64,000 bases of DNA, from contig USAN01000010.1 of NCBI GenBank assembly GCA_900552645.1, positions 1 to 64,000 on the forward strand, given 5' to 3'. A program made the position numbers and the translations under genes. Within the stretch, counting starts at the first letter, position 1; each line of letters begins with the position of its first letter. This document shows, in pieces, positions 53,277 through 62,388 of the stretch. The stretch comes from an uncultured Bacteroides sp. GTDB lineage: Bacteria; Bacteroidota; Bacteroidia; Bacteroidales; Bacteroidaceae. The notes below the pieces were generated by a model. That model did no database searches. It was not told where the DNA came from and worked only from the letters and a program-made list of their open reading frames with translations.

Positions 53277-54512
53277 GTGAATTTTTCTTTTTACATAGCG
53301 AAACGTTATCTTTTTTCTAAGAAATCACACAATGCTATAAATGTAATATCTGCCATCTCGGTCTGCGGGGTGGCACTTGCTACATTGGCTTTAGTATGCA
53401 CTTTGTCTGTTTTCAATGGCTTTCATGATTTAGTTGCCACTCTTTTTACAGCATTCGATCCCGAACTGAAAATTACTTCTGTAGAAGGTAAGATATTCAA
53501 TAGTGACTCTCCCGAAATTTTAAAAATAAAAGAGCTGCCTGAGGTAGAAGTATTCTCTAAATCGATAGAAGAGAATGTGATGGTGAAATATAAGGATCGT
53601 CAGGTTATGGTTGTATTGAAGGGAGTAGAGGATAATTTTGAACAGCTTACTGCTATTGACAGCATACTTATTGGTAAAGGGCGCTTCTTACTTAAAGATT
53701 CTTTGGCCAATTATGTAATTCCTGGTGTAGAACTTATTTCTATGCTGAATACGGGAATACGTTTTCTTGATCCAATAACTGTATATGCACCTAAACGCGG
53801 AGCAAAGATTAATGTTGCTAATCCTGCATCAAGCTTCAACTCGGACGAATTATTTTCGTGCGGACTTGCTTTTGCTGTAAATCAGCATAAATATGACTCT
53901 TCCTACATGCTTGCTCCAATTGATTTCGTAAGTAATCTATTTAATTATGAAAATGAAGTAAGCTCTATAGAACTTAAGCTTAAATCAGATGCGGATGTTT
54001 CTTCTATAAAAAGCAAGATAGAGAAGATAGTTGGCAACAAGTATAATGTTATGGATAGGTACGAACAACAAGCAGATACTTTCAGAATAATGAAGATAGA
54101 AAAACTGCTATCTTATATTTTTCTTTCATTTATCCTTCTAATTGCATGCTTTAATGTAATAGGGTCACTTTCTATGCTTATCATTGACAAGAAAAATGAT
54201 GTTAATACATTAAGGAATCTTGGGGCTGATGATAAAACAATCATTCACATTTTCTTATTAGAAGGACGATTGATTAGTTTGCTAGGAGCTACTGTTGGAG
54301 TTGTATTGGGAGTTGTTTTATGCTATATCCAGCAAACTTACGGATTGATTTCTCTAGGAGACAATACTTCGGCAGGCACCTTTATTGTAGATGCCTACCC
54401 TGTAAGTGTTCATATATGGGATATTGTAATTATATTCTTTACTGTAATAATTATAGGCTTCCTTTCCGTATGGTATCCTGTAAGATACTTTAGTAAGAGA
54501 ATGTTATCGTAG
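53277..54512 (+). CDS. FtsX/LolE-type ABC transporter permease
   Basis: 411 aa. Four transmembrane helices expected: one at about 20-45 (INVISAISVCGVALATLALVC), three in the C-terminal FtsX domain (about 275-410: LSYIFLSFILLIACFNVIGSLSMLIIDKKNDVNTLRNLGAD). The large periplasmic domain lies between. Starts N-terminally with FYIAKRYLFSKKSHNAINVIS, as LolC/E-like lipoprotein-releasing permeases do. The start codon is GTG, 6 bp after rbfA. No ATPase gene follows in the window; a LolD-like partner would have to be elsewhere. Confidence 0.85.
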   Translation: MNFSFYIAKRYLFSKKSHNAINVISAISVCGVALATLALVCTLSVFNGFHDLVATLFTAFDPELKITSVEGKIFNSDSPEILKIKELPEVEVFSKSIEENVMVKYKDRQVMVVLKGVEDNFEQLTAIDSILIGKGRFLLKDSLANYVIPGVELISMLNTGIRFLDPITVYAPKRGAKINVANPASSFNSDELFSCGLAFAVNQHKYDSSYMLAPIDFVSNLFNYENEVSSIELKLKSDADVSSIKSKIEKIVGNKYNVMDRYEQQADTFRIMKIEKLLSYIFLSFILLIACFNVIGSLSMLIIDKKNDVNTLRNLGADDKTIIHIFLLEGRLISLLGATVGVVLGVVLCYIQQTYGLISLGDNTSAGTFIVDAYPVSVHIWDIVIIFFTVIIIGFLSVWYPVRYFSKRMLS

Positions 54513-54522
54513 GCGGGTTCTA

Positions 54523-55398
54523 TTATATTAACTCGTATGAACTATTCTGAATAGGCATGTCGAGGTTATGGAGTACTTTCTCAAGAAGAATGCCGTTTCG
54601 GTTATCATATTCATAACCAAAAGTAGCTCTAATTCCTTGTAAAATGAACTGTGTAGCACGATCTAGTGCAATAGGCAGACTGTCTCCCTGTAATAAAGAT
54701 CCGGTTATCACGCTTGTAAATGTATCGCCTGTGCCAGGATAGTGAGCCGGAAGATAATCGCATGTTACTTTCCAATATTTATCTCCGCGTCGGTCATAAG
54801 CATATACAGATGTACGATGTGAATCATCCTTTACTGGTACACTTGTTATAATTACAATTTCAGGCCCTTTCTCGGATAGTTGGAAAAGATACTCTTTAAT
54901 TTCTTTATCGCTATTATCGGCTTTAAATGGCTTATCAAGAAGAAAAAATAATTCTGTAAGGTTTGGCGTTATAACATCTGCATCTTTTATTAGTTTACGC
55001 ATTTCCTTTATCATAATCTCATCGAAGTTTGTATAAAGTTTACCATTATCGCCAAGAACCGGATCTATCATTACAAGGGTTTCCATTCTCCGAAAATCTT
55101 TTATAAACTCTGAAACTATTTGAATCTGTCGTGGTGAACCAAGATATCCAGTATATATTGCATCAAAAGATATATTTAGTTTCTTCCATTCATTTATAAT
55201 TACTGGCATTTCATCTGTAAGATCATGAAATGAGAACTGTGGATACTGTGTATGATTGGAAAGGACTGCCGTAGGTAAAGGACATACCTGAAATCCCATT
55301 GAGGATAGGATTGGAATAACTACTGTAAGTGACACTCGGCCAATACCTGAAAGATCGTGAATTGCTGCAATTCTCTTTACATTGTTATTGAAAATCAT
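54523..55398 (-). CDS. Pyridoxamine kinase
   Basis: 291 aa ribokinase-fold kinase. Visible: RIAAIHDLSGIGRVSLTVVIPILSSMGFQV, MIDPVLGDNGKLY, VITPNLTELFFLL and the anion hole YPGTGDTFTSVITG (catalytic Asp). Makes pyridoxamine/pyridoxal phosphate in vitamin B6 salvage. 35 bp after murI on the same strand; the opposite aroQ operon ends 10 bp away. Confidence 0.87.
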   Translation of the reverse strand: MIFNNNVKRIAAIHDLSGIGRVSLTVVIPILSSMGFQVCPLPTAVLSNHTQYPQFSFHDLTDEMPVIINEWKKLNISFDAIYTGYLGSPRQIQIVSEFIKDFRRMETLVMIDPVLGDNGKLYTNFDEIMIKEMRKLIKDADVITPNLTELFFLLDKPFKADNSDKEIKEYLFQLSEKGPEIVIITSVPVKDDSHRTSVYAYDRRGDKYWKVTCDYLPAHYPGTGDTFTSVITGSLLQGDSLPIALDRATQFILQGIRATFGYEYDNRNGILLEKVLHNLDMPIQNSSYELI

Positions 55399-55433
55399 AA
55401 CTTTGGTTTTAGGGTTTTATTTTTAATAAACAA

Positions 55434-56267
55434 TCAATCAAGTATTATTGATTTTACATCTATATCTTTTTGTCTAAGAAATAATGAAGCACTTTCCCTG
55501 AATTTAGACTCGTTTTCTGTAGTAAGAAACAGTGTTGTACCACCTTTCGTACATCTTTGCTCCATATTCTCATGTCGTAGTAGATAATCCTTCAGACTTT
55601 GTGCTACATAGTTTCCCTGTGGAATTATGTTTATTTGAGATGGTGTATACTTCTTTATCTTCTCTATTAATAAAGGATAGTGGGTGCAACCTAGAATAAT
55701 GGTATCTATTTGTGAATCCTGTTCCAGAATTGAATTTATGTATTTTTTTACAAAATAGTCAGCACCATCCGATAGATGTTCATTGTTTTCTATTAATGGT
55801 ACCCACATAGGACATGCCTTACCATTTACTGTGATATCTGGATATAATTTATTTATTTCAAGATCATACGATTTCGATAATATAGTACCTATAGTAGCCA
55901 TTACTCCTATATGACGGGTTGTGGTTATATTCCCTATGCATTCGGCTGTTGGTCTTATTACGCCAAGTACTCTTCTTGATGAATCGATATTTGGCAAATC
56001 GTTTTGCTGTATTGAACGCAATGCTTTTGCCGATGCAGTGTTGCAACCTAGTATAACGAGAGGGCATCCCATTTGGAATAATTTTCTTACTGCCTGTAAA
56101 GTAAACTCATACACAATCTCAAATGAACGGTTTCCGTAAGGTGTTCGGGCATTGTCTCCAAGATATACATAATCATATTGAGGCATTAAATCCCTTATCT
56201 TATCGAGTATAGTCAATCCTCCGTATCCAGAGTCGAAAACTCCTATAGGTCCATTACATTTATCCAT
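55434..56267 (-). CDS. murI: Glutamate racemase
   Basis: 277 aa. Makes D-glutamate for peptidoglycan. Catalytic cysteines in LGCNTASAKAL and LGCTHYPLLI; N terminus GPIGVFDSGYGGLTIL. The chosen start is the ATG at 56267 (MDKCNGPIGVFDSG); the frame upstream adds 22 hydrophobic residues that are not conserved. Ends the uppS-bamA-ompH-ompH run and thus shares the cell-envelope theme. Confidence 0.95.
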   Translation of the reverse strand: MDKCNGPIGVFDSGYGGLTILDKIRDLMPQYDYVYLGDNARTPYGNRSFEIVYEFTLQAVRKLFQMGCPLVILGCNTASAKALRSIQQNDLPNIDSSRRVLGVIRPTAECIGNITTTRHIGVMATIGTILSKSYDLEINKLYPDITVNGKACPMWVPLIENNEHLSDGADYFVKKYINSILEQDSQIDTIILGCTHYPLLIEKIKKYTPSQINIIPQGNYVAQSLKDYLLRHENMEQRCTKGGTTLFLTTENESKFRESASLFLRQKDIDVKSIILD

Positions 56268-56366
56268 ATTAGTAATAAGTATATAAACTAAAAACGGACT
56301 ACACACGGAGTAGATGGTTAATACCAAGAACACCGGAGTAATCCGTTGATGTATTATTATAAGATA

Positions 56367-56870
56367 TTATTTAATACCCAATTTAGCCTTTACAGCCGAA
56401 GTAACATCGGTAGACTGTGCTTCGTTGATGTATGGAATATCTGTTCTGTTCAAATCAAAAATATAGATGTAACCACCTGTCTGACCAACGGATTTAACTG
56501 CATCTTCAACCTTCTTATAAATAGGTTCCATCATCTCTGCATAAGATTTCTGTAACTGTTGCTGAGCATCATTTTGAAACTGCATTCCCTTTTCGCTGAG
56601 TTCTTGCAATTCTTTCTGACGTCTTTCCTGAATGTTTTTAGGAAGATTAGCCTGTTCCTGCTGATATTCTGTATATTTTTTTGTAAATTCTTCGTTAGCA
56701 CGTTTAATTTCATCTTCGTACTGTTTCTGCATAGCTTGAATGTCAGTTTGTGCTTTTGTATATTCTGGCATAGCAGTAACAATATCCATAGATTTCACAT
56801 GACCGAATTTCTGTGCGAATACGCTCAATGGCGCAATAAGTAAAAGTAATAAAGCAATTTTCTTAAACAT
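56367..56870 (-). CDS. OmpH/Skp-family periplasmic chaperone (second copy)
   Basis: 167 aa. Signal peptide (ends VFAQ, residue about 19). Core FGHVKSMDIVTAMPEYTKAQTDIQ followed by a long coiled coil (about 45-105: EDEIKRANEEFTKKYTEYQQ) and the Skp C-terminal strand GGYIYIFDLNRTDIPYI. Binds unfolded outer-membrane proteins for BamA. A minus-strand -7 box TACATTTG (plus CAAATGTA, 56918-56925) lies between it and the other ompH. Confidence 0.9.
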   Translation of the reverse strand: MFKKIALLLLLIAPLSVFAQKFGHVKSMDIVTAMPEYTKAQTDIQAMQKQYEDEIKRANEEFTKKYTEYQQEQANLPKNIQERRQKELQELSEKGMQFQNDAQQQLQKSYAEMMEPIYKKVEDAVKSVGQTGGYIYIFDLNRTDIPYINEAQSTDVTSAVKAKLGIK

Positions 56871-56917
56871 AATTCTATTATTTATTAATTATTTCTATTA
56901 TTGAATTTAACTGTCTG

Positions 56918-56925
56918 CAAATGTA
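56918..56925 (-). promoter_or_regulatory. Internal -7 box before second ompH
   Basis: Minus TACATTTG, in the 60-bp gap between the two ompH genes. Confidence 0.4.
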
Positions 56926-56930
56926 TAAAA

Positions 56931-57446
56931 TTAATTTGAATATCCTAATCTTGACAGAACTTCATTACTTATATCAATTTTAGGCGATGCAAATATAATG
57001 CTTTCTGCCGATGCACGATCCATAACTAGAGAATATCCTTGTTGTTCGGCAATAACTTTTACGGTTTCATAAATTCTGTCTTGTAGTGGCGAGATAAGAT
57101 TCTGTCTCAATTTATACATCTCACCTTCAGGACCGAAGTATTTCTTCTTAAGTTCGGCATTTTCTTTTTCCTTAGCAACAATTGCGTCCTCCTTCTGAGT
57201 CTTTTGTGCAGCCGACAAGGTAGAGGCTACTTTCTGATAGTTCTGATATAGCGCCTGAGCCTCCTTAGTTTTTGCTTCTATTTCTGACTGATACTTTTGA
57301 GAAGCCTGGTTTAGTTTATCATTAGCCTGCTGATATGCGGGAATATTCTTCATTATATATTCCATGTCTATTAATGCAAACTTCTGAGCATTCGCTGTTA
57401 TAAAACAGCTTACTAGTAACACTGATAAAATTAAAAACTTCTTCAT
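56931..57446 (-). CDS. OmpH/Skp-family periplasmic chaperone (first copy)
   Basis: 171 aa. Signal peptide ending at ANAQ. Core KFALIDMEYIMKNIPAYQQANDKL, long coiled coil (about 45-110), C-terminal QGYSLVMDRASAESIIFASP. Paralogue of the next gene. Lies 16 bp after bamA, so assembly machine and chaperones are produced together. Confidence 0.9.
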   Translation of the reverse strand: MKKFLILSVLLVSCFITANAQKFALIDMEYIMKNIPAYQQANDKLNQASQKYQSEIEAKTKEAQALYQNYQKVASTLSAAQKTQKEDAIVAKEKENAELKKKYFGPEGEMYKLRQNLISPLQDRIYETVKVIAEQQGYSLVMDRASAESIIFASPKIDISNEVLSRLGYSN

Positions 57447-57462
57447 ATTCTTTTTAGTTTAG

Positions 57463-60105
57463 TTAGAACTCCTGACCTAAAATGAAGTGGAATTGACTTC
57501 CTCCGTATTGGCTAGAACCGTTAATCTTGTCGAAACCGTATGCCCAGTCAATACCCATCATACCAATCATAGGAAGGAAGATACGTACACCCAGACCAGC
57601 AGAACGTTTGAGGCTGAACGGATTGAAGTTACCTACATTTGTCCAAGCATTACCACCTTCAACAAATCCCAATGCATAGATACTTGTTGAGTTCTCAAGC
57701 ATTAACGGGTATCTTAACTCTGCGCCAAGACGAGTGTAAGCATAACCTTCACTACCGTATGGAGTCAACGAACCGTTTTCATAACCGCGAAGTGCTATCG
57801 TTTCTGATGCATAGCTTGTACTGTAACCTGTCATACCATCGCCACCCATGTAGAATGTCTCGAATGGTGATTTTATGTACTTGTTATAGTGACCAAGTAT
57901 ACCAAATTCTGCACGTGTCATGATAACTGGACACTTCTTGCCTCCGGAAAGGGCTGTATATGATTTGAATTTAAATTTCCATTTATGATATTCAATCCAA
58001 TTATATATACTTGCTGCATCTTTGTAATTGTCCTTACCATAAGTAGCGTAGTCTTTGTTGCTGAATAAAGAATACGGAGGAGTAAGCTGTACAGATGCAT
58101 TAAGTTCAGAACCACGACGTGGGAATATAGGATTGTCGGTTGAATTACGTCCTAATGTAAATGAAAGACTTAAGTTATTACAGTTACCAGTAGACATATA
58201 TTCTCCGTTATTTAGATGAATATATAAATAGCTCCAATCTTTAAGGATAAATCTCTGATAAGATAACTCAGCCGAAAGTGTAAAGTAGTCATCAGGCCAT
58301 CTTAAACGTTTACCCCAACCTATAGAAGCACCAAACATCTGAATAGACTTGTCTGGATCGTAATATGATTCGTAATTATTGTAATAACTGTTATAATTAC
58401 CATAACCACCATATAATGAACTGTAATAGTTGTTCATATATGCCGAATTATAATAGTTGCTGCTTATATCTGTCTGAATAGAATAGAATGCAGAAACAGA
58501 GAATGAATTAGGACGTTTGCCTCCGAACCATGGATCGAAGAATGACAAACTGTATGACTGGTAGTAACTACCATTGGTCTGACCACTTACTGTAAGAGTC
58601 TGACCATCTCCCTGTGGCAAGAAACCACGATAGTTGTCACTCTTATGGAAAAGGTTTGCCATAGAGAAATTGGTAAACTTAAGACTTAATTTACCGATAA
58701 CGCCAGTCTGTCCCCAACCAGCCGAGAACTCTACTTGGTCGTTTGCTTTCGACTCAAGATTCCAGTTAATGTCTACTGTACCGTTAGTATAGTCTGGCTG
58801 TACATCAGGTTGTATATTTTCTGGGTTAAAGTGTCCCATCTGTGCTATTTCACGATAAGAACGTTCCAATGCATCCTTACTGAACAAGTCGCCTGGTTTA
58901 GTTCTAAGTTCACGACGTACTATATTTTCATATAGGCGGTCATTACCATTAATTCGAACTTTGTTTATAGTAGCCTGAGGTCCTTCTACGATACGCATTT
59001 CAAGATCGATAGAGTCGCCATCAATATTTACTTCTACAGGGTCCAGGTTATAGAATACATATCCTTGATTATAATAAAAGTTACCTATGGCATCTTCATC
59101 GCCGGTGAGGCGTTCATTAAGTAATTTCTGGTTATATATATCACCTTTCTTCATTCTTAATTGTTCGTTAAGCCAGTCAGAAGGATAAATTTTGTTTCCT
59201 ACCCAAGTTACGTTACGAAGATAATACTTGTCACCTTCATCAATCTTCATGTATATGTCAACAGTGCGATCATCGTAAGGTGTAATGCTGTCTACTACAA
59301 TCTGAGCATCACGATAACCAAGTTCGTTATACTTGTCAATTATATGTTGCTTATCTTCTTCGTATTTTTCTTCTATGAATTTCTTAGTCTTGAATATATT
59401 AAGAAGTTTATTCTTCTCGTTAGTTTTTTTCATCACACTCTTTATCTTCTTATCTGTGAGTGCAGTATTTCCTTCAATTGTAATCTGATGTACCTTTACC
59501 TTTTCTTTTTTGTCAACATTTACGTCAACATCTACTAAGTCTTTATTATTCTCTACATCTTTTTCAGTAATAGTAACATCGGCATTTTTGAAACCCTTTT
59601 CATCAAAATGCTTCTTTATAAGAAGTTTTGCACGGTCTATAAGGTTAGGAGTAATTTGGCTTCCCTTAACCAATCCTAATTTAGCTTCCAAGTCTTCTCG
59701 TTCACTCTTCTTTACGCCATGATAACGTATATCGGCAATTCGCGGACGCTGAGCAAGGATTATCTTAAGATAAATCTTGTGTCCAACTATTTTTTCAGCA
59801 AGAATCTGAACGTCCGAAAATAATCCATGTTTCCAGTAACGTTTTATCGCCGATGTAATATCGTCACCGGGTACCGTTATAGTCTGTCCTACAGAAAGTC
59901 CAGAAAGTCCTATCAAGACATAATCTTCATAGTTCTTGACTCCCTCTACTTTAATTCCTCCAATTTCATATTGTCTTGGAGTACCAGAATAAAGAATAAC
60001 CGGACTGTCGTTTTCTTCAACGTTTATTTCCTGAGCATGACTGCTAAATGAAAAGCAGAACAGACTTGTAAGTGTCAATAGAATAAGTAAAAGACGATAT
60101 TGCAT
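57463..60105 (-). CDS. bamA: Outer-membrane assembly factor BamA
   Basis: 880 aa. Signal (residues 1-24, SSHAQE). Five POTRA domains (about 40-430: YEIGGIKVEGVKNYEDYVLI; KVHQITIEGNTALTDKKIK; ATINKVRINGNDRLYENIV). Omp85 barrel (about 480-880) with GLGVRIFLPMIGMMGIDWAYGFD and a C-terminal aromatic residue (FILGQEF). Residues about 548-585 are a Tyr/Asn-rich stretch unlike the rest. Start at 60105 is the ATG that opens the signal peptide; the longer frame runs back into uppS. Encoded between uppS and two ompH genes. Confidence 0.95.
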   Translation of the reverse strand: MQYRLLLILLTLTSLFCFSFSSHAQEINVEENDSPVILYSGTPRQYEIGGIKVEGVKNYEDYVLIGLSGLSVGQTITVPGDDITSAIKRYWKHGLFSDVQILAEKIVGHKIYLKIILAQRPRIADIRYHGVKKSEREDLEAKLGLVKGSQITPNLIDRAKLLIKKHFDEKGFKNADVTITEKDVENNKDLVDVDVNVDKKEKVKVHQITIEGNTALTDKKIKSVMKKTNEKNKLLNIFKTKKFIEEKYEEDKQHIIDKYNELGYRDAQIVVDSITPYDDRTVDIYMKIDEGDKYYLRNVTWVGNKIYPSDWLNEQLRMKKGDIYNQKLLNERLTGDEDAIGNFYYNQGYVFYNLDPVEVNIDGDSIDLEMRIVEGPQATINKVRINGNDRLYENIVRRELRTKPGDLFSKDALERSYREIAQMGHFNPENIQPDVQPDYTNGTVDINWNLESKANDQVEFSAGWGQTGVIGKLSLKFTNFSMANLFHKSDNYRGFLPQGDGQTLTVSGQTNGSYYQSYSLSFFDPWFGGKRPNSFSVSAFYSIQTDISSNYYNSAYMNNYYSSLYGGYGNYNSYYNNYESYYDPDKSIQMFGASIGWGKRLRWPDDYFTLSAELSYQRFILKDWSYLYIHLNNGEYMSTGNCNNLSLSFTLGRNSTDNPIFPRRGSELNASVQLTPPYSLFSNKDYATYGKDNYKDAASIYNWIEYHKWKFKFKSYTALSGGKKCPVIMTRAEFGILGHYNKYIKSPFETFYMGGDGMTGYSTSYASETIALRGYENGSLTPYGSEGYAYTRLGAELRYPLMLENSTSIYALGFVEGGNAWTNVGNFNPFSLKRSAGLGVRIFLPMIGMMGIDWAYGFDKINGSSQYGGSQFHFILGQEF

Positions 60106-60115
60106 TTTTATAACT

Positions 60116-60847
60116 TTATAGTTGTTCACTTGTTTTGCCATAACGGCGTTCTCTCTGTTGATAATCAAAAATAGCCTTGTGAAATTCCTCTTCCCTGAAA
60201 TCGGGCCAGAAGGTTTCGCAAAAATATAGTTCTGAATAGGCACATTGCCATAAAAGATAATTACTGAGCCTAATCTCTCCTCCGGTTCTTATAAGAAGAT
60301 CGGGATCGGGCATATAATTGGTCTTTAAATAGCTGTTTATAGTGTCCTCTGTGATGTTATCCACTTCAAAATTACCATCCTTAACTTCTTTAGAAATTGA
60401 TTTTACGGCTTCCGTAATTTCCCATTTCGACGAATAGCTTAGTGCAAGTGTGAGACACATGCCGGTATTCTTGGATGTGTTTTCGATGCATTGATTAAGT
60501 CTGGTTGTTACTTCCTCGGGCAGTTTTTCAATGTCGCCTATAATTTTGAAGCTTATATTGTTTTTCATGAATGTCTCTTCCTCTATAGAATCCATAAGCA
60601 GACTCATTAATGCTGCTACTTCATCAATAGGGCGATTCCAATTTTCTGTAGAGAATGTATATAGGGTAAGATATTTTATTCCAAGACGTGCTGCAGATTC
60701 GGCTATGACATGAACAGTTTCCGCGCCTGCCTGATGGCCAAAACTGCGTATCTGTCCTCTCTGTTTTGCCCATCTTCCGTTACCGTCCATTATTATGGCT
60801 ACATGTACCGGAAGGCGATTCTGATCAATTTCCTCTTTATACAGCAT
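60116..60847 (-). CDS. uppS: Isoprenyl transferase (undecaprenyl diphosphate synthase)
   Basis: 243 aa. Adds isopentenyl units to FPP to make the C55 carrier lipid for peptidoglycan and surface glycans. Motifs: IIMDGNGRWAKQRG (catalytic Asp), TLYTFSTENWNRP, LALSYSSKWEIT, and RTGGEIRLSNYLLWQCAYSELYF. I choose the ATG at 60847 (MLYKEEIDQNRLP), which fits the usual N terminus; one at 60865 would overlap the DUF6242 stop. First essential gene of the envelope operon. Confidence 0.95.
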   Translation of the reverse strand: MLYKEEIDQNRLPVHVAIIMDGNGRWAKQRGQIRSFGHQAGAETVHVIAESAARLGIKYLTLYTFSTENWNRPIDEVAALMSLLMDSIEEETFMKNNISFKIIGDIEKLPEEVTTRLNQCIENTSKNTGMCLTLALSYSSKWEITEAVKSISKEVKDGNFEVDNITEDTINSYLKTNYMPDPDLLIRTGGEIRLSNYLLWQCAYSELYFCETFWPDFREEEFHKAIFDYQQRERRYGKTSEQL

Positions 60848-60854
60848 CTTCTCG

Positions 60855-62258
60855 TTATTTATCAAATCCCAATTTGTTTATAATGCCCTTCCATACTTCG
60901 CCAGTTTTACTCCACATTATCCATATGTAGTTATTGCTGTCTACCGTGCACGAATAATTTCCTTCTGCTTCACCATAAAGAGCAGCAAATGTAGAAGGGA
61001 ACATTATTTTGCTGTTTATAGCTTTCCAATTGGCACCTCCATTTGTAGAAACATAGAATTTCTTGAAAGGAGTCAATGGCTTTTCTATATTATCACATTC
61101 ACCACCAAAGGCATATAGGTTACTGTTATAATATATCATGGTGATATTTGCAAAGTTAGGACAATATTTTAGATTATTGTTAAATGGATATGCAACCCAT
61201 TTATTTTCTGTGTTTAGATTACTCCATACTGTAGATGTAGAATCGGTAGTAAGTGATGGATTATTTCCCATTACCACCATTCTGTTTAGTGAAGAATTGT
61301 GTGATAATGAATAGAATGCATACGATAAGTTCTTGGTTGGGAAATTAGAATTAACACTTTCGCCTATAGTCCATGTTGTGCCGTTTGCCGTATATACAAA
61401 TTTATTGTCCGAATTTATAGCCGATAGTTTAGCATCGGTATCAGACAAATGATAATTGGCAACCATACGAGTAAGTGAAGGAGCATTTGTAACCTTGCTC
61501 CAGTTTACTGCATCAGTACTTTTATACAAGGTCTTATCTGCTAGTATGTATATTTCATTTCCCCATACCATGACTGAAGAGTAATCTGCATTCTGCACTA
61601 CTACTTCAGTAGGAGTACTCCATGTTTTACCGTCATTCATTGATGTGTAGGTAGATATAGTCTTTCCATTCATCAATCCAAATACATAGATTCTGTTGTT
61701 GAATGTTACAGCTTTCTGTTTCGTTATTGATGCACCGGAAAAGTTACCTTTAACTTGGCTCCAGGTCAATGAATCTGGTTCTTGCTTATGAACATTTATT
61801 TTTGCTGTATATATCGGGCCATATGCTCCGCTTTGCGATACAACCTTAAACTTTATAGGATTTTCGAAATTTAATGAATCAGTAGATGTCCACAAGCTGT
61901 CTTTAGTGTTATCTTCTTGATTTACAATAAGTATGTATTGAGAGTCAGCCGATATACTTACAACAACTTTCTTTATGTTAGTGCCTACAGGTAAAGAGTC
62001 GACATTGTAAATTAAACGAGAATTTTGATTTATAACAAAAGGATAATTATTACCAGAAATGGTAACAGTAATAGTAGTATCCTTACCGGCAGAGGTTTTC
62101 TCGGTGTAATATGTATTTATGTTTCCCTCAATAGAAAAAGCCGTTATACTTGTGTTTGAACTCAGTTCAACATTACTTTCCTCATTGTTTAAACACGAAG
62201 GCAGAGCTAATGTCATTACAATAAGACTGCATATCACAGTCAAAAACTTTATTTTCAT
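60855..62258 (-). CDS. DUF6242 beta-propeller lipoprotein
   Basis: 467 aa. Lipoprotein signal (ALPSC, Cys22). Residues about 35-165 are a beta-sandwich (ITAFSIEGNINTYYTE, PVGTNIKKVVVSISADSQY); about 170-465 are propeller-like repeats with FNNRIYVFGLMNGKT, SMNDGKTWSTPTEVV, STNGGANWKAI (BNR/Kelch-like bulges). A Bacteroidales family of unknown function, usually upstream of uppS-bamA. -7-like TACTTTTG (minus) at 62287-62294. Probably heads the operon. Confidence 0.8.
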   Translation of the reverse strand: MKIKFLTVICSLIVMTLALPSCLNNEESNVELSSNTSITAFSIEGNINTYYTEKTSAGKDTTITVTISGNNYPFVINQNSRLIYNVDSLPVGTNIKKVVVSISADSQYILIVNQEDNTKDSLWTSTDSLNFENPIKFKVVSQSGAYGPIYTAKINVHKQEPDSLTWSQVKGNFSGASITKQKAVTFNNRIYVFGLMNGKTISTYTSMNDGKTWSTPTEVVVQNADYSSVMVWGNEIYILADKTLYKSTDAVNWSKVTNAPSLTRMVANYHLSDTDAKLSAINSDNKFVYTANGTTWTIGESVNSNFPTKNLSYAFYSLSHNSSLNRMVVMGNNPSLTTDSTSTVWSNLNTENKWVAYPFNNNLKYCPNFANITMIYYNSNLYAFGGECDNIEKPLTPFKKFYVSTNGGANWKAINSKIMFPSTFAALYGEAEGNYSCTVDSNNYIWIMWSKTGEVWKGIINKLGFDK

Positions 62259-62286
62259 TTGTAAAAGAATCTTTTGTTACAAGTCG

Positions 62287-62294
62287 CAAAAGTA
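62287..62294 (-). promoter_or_regulatory. -7 box of the DUF6242-uppS-bamA operon
   Basis: Plus CAAAAGTA, minus TACTTTTG, 28 bp before the DUF6242 start. Confidence 0.45.
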
Positions 62295-62388
62295 GAAAGA
62301 TTTTTCTCTATATTGAAGTTTTAGAGTAAGTTTTATATTAATTTATAGATAAAAATTCCATTTTATTCGCTATAATATAGAAATTTAT

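Noticed and set aside
56268..56333. Longer N terminus for MurI as signal peptide
   Set aside because: Glutamate racemase is cytoplasmic and the conserved protein begins at MDKCNGPIGVFDSGYGG.
59161..59538. 125-aa plus-strand ORF
   Set aside because: It lies antisense within bamA; Phe/Tyr/Ile-rich composition comes from the reverse of charged bamA codons. No promoter or RBS.
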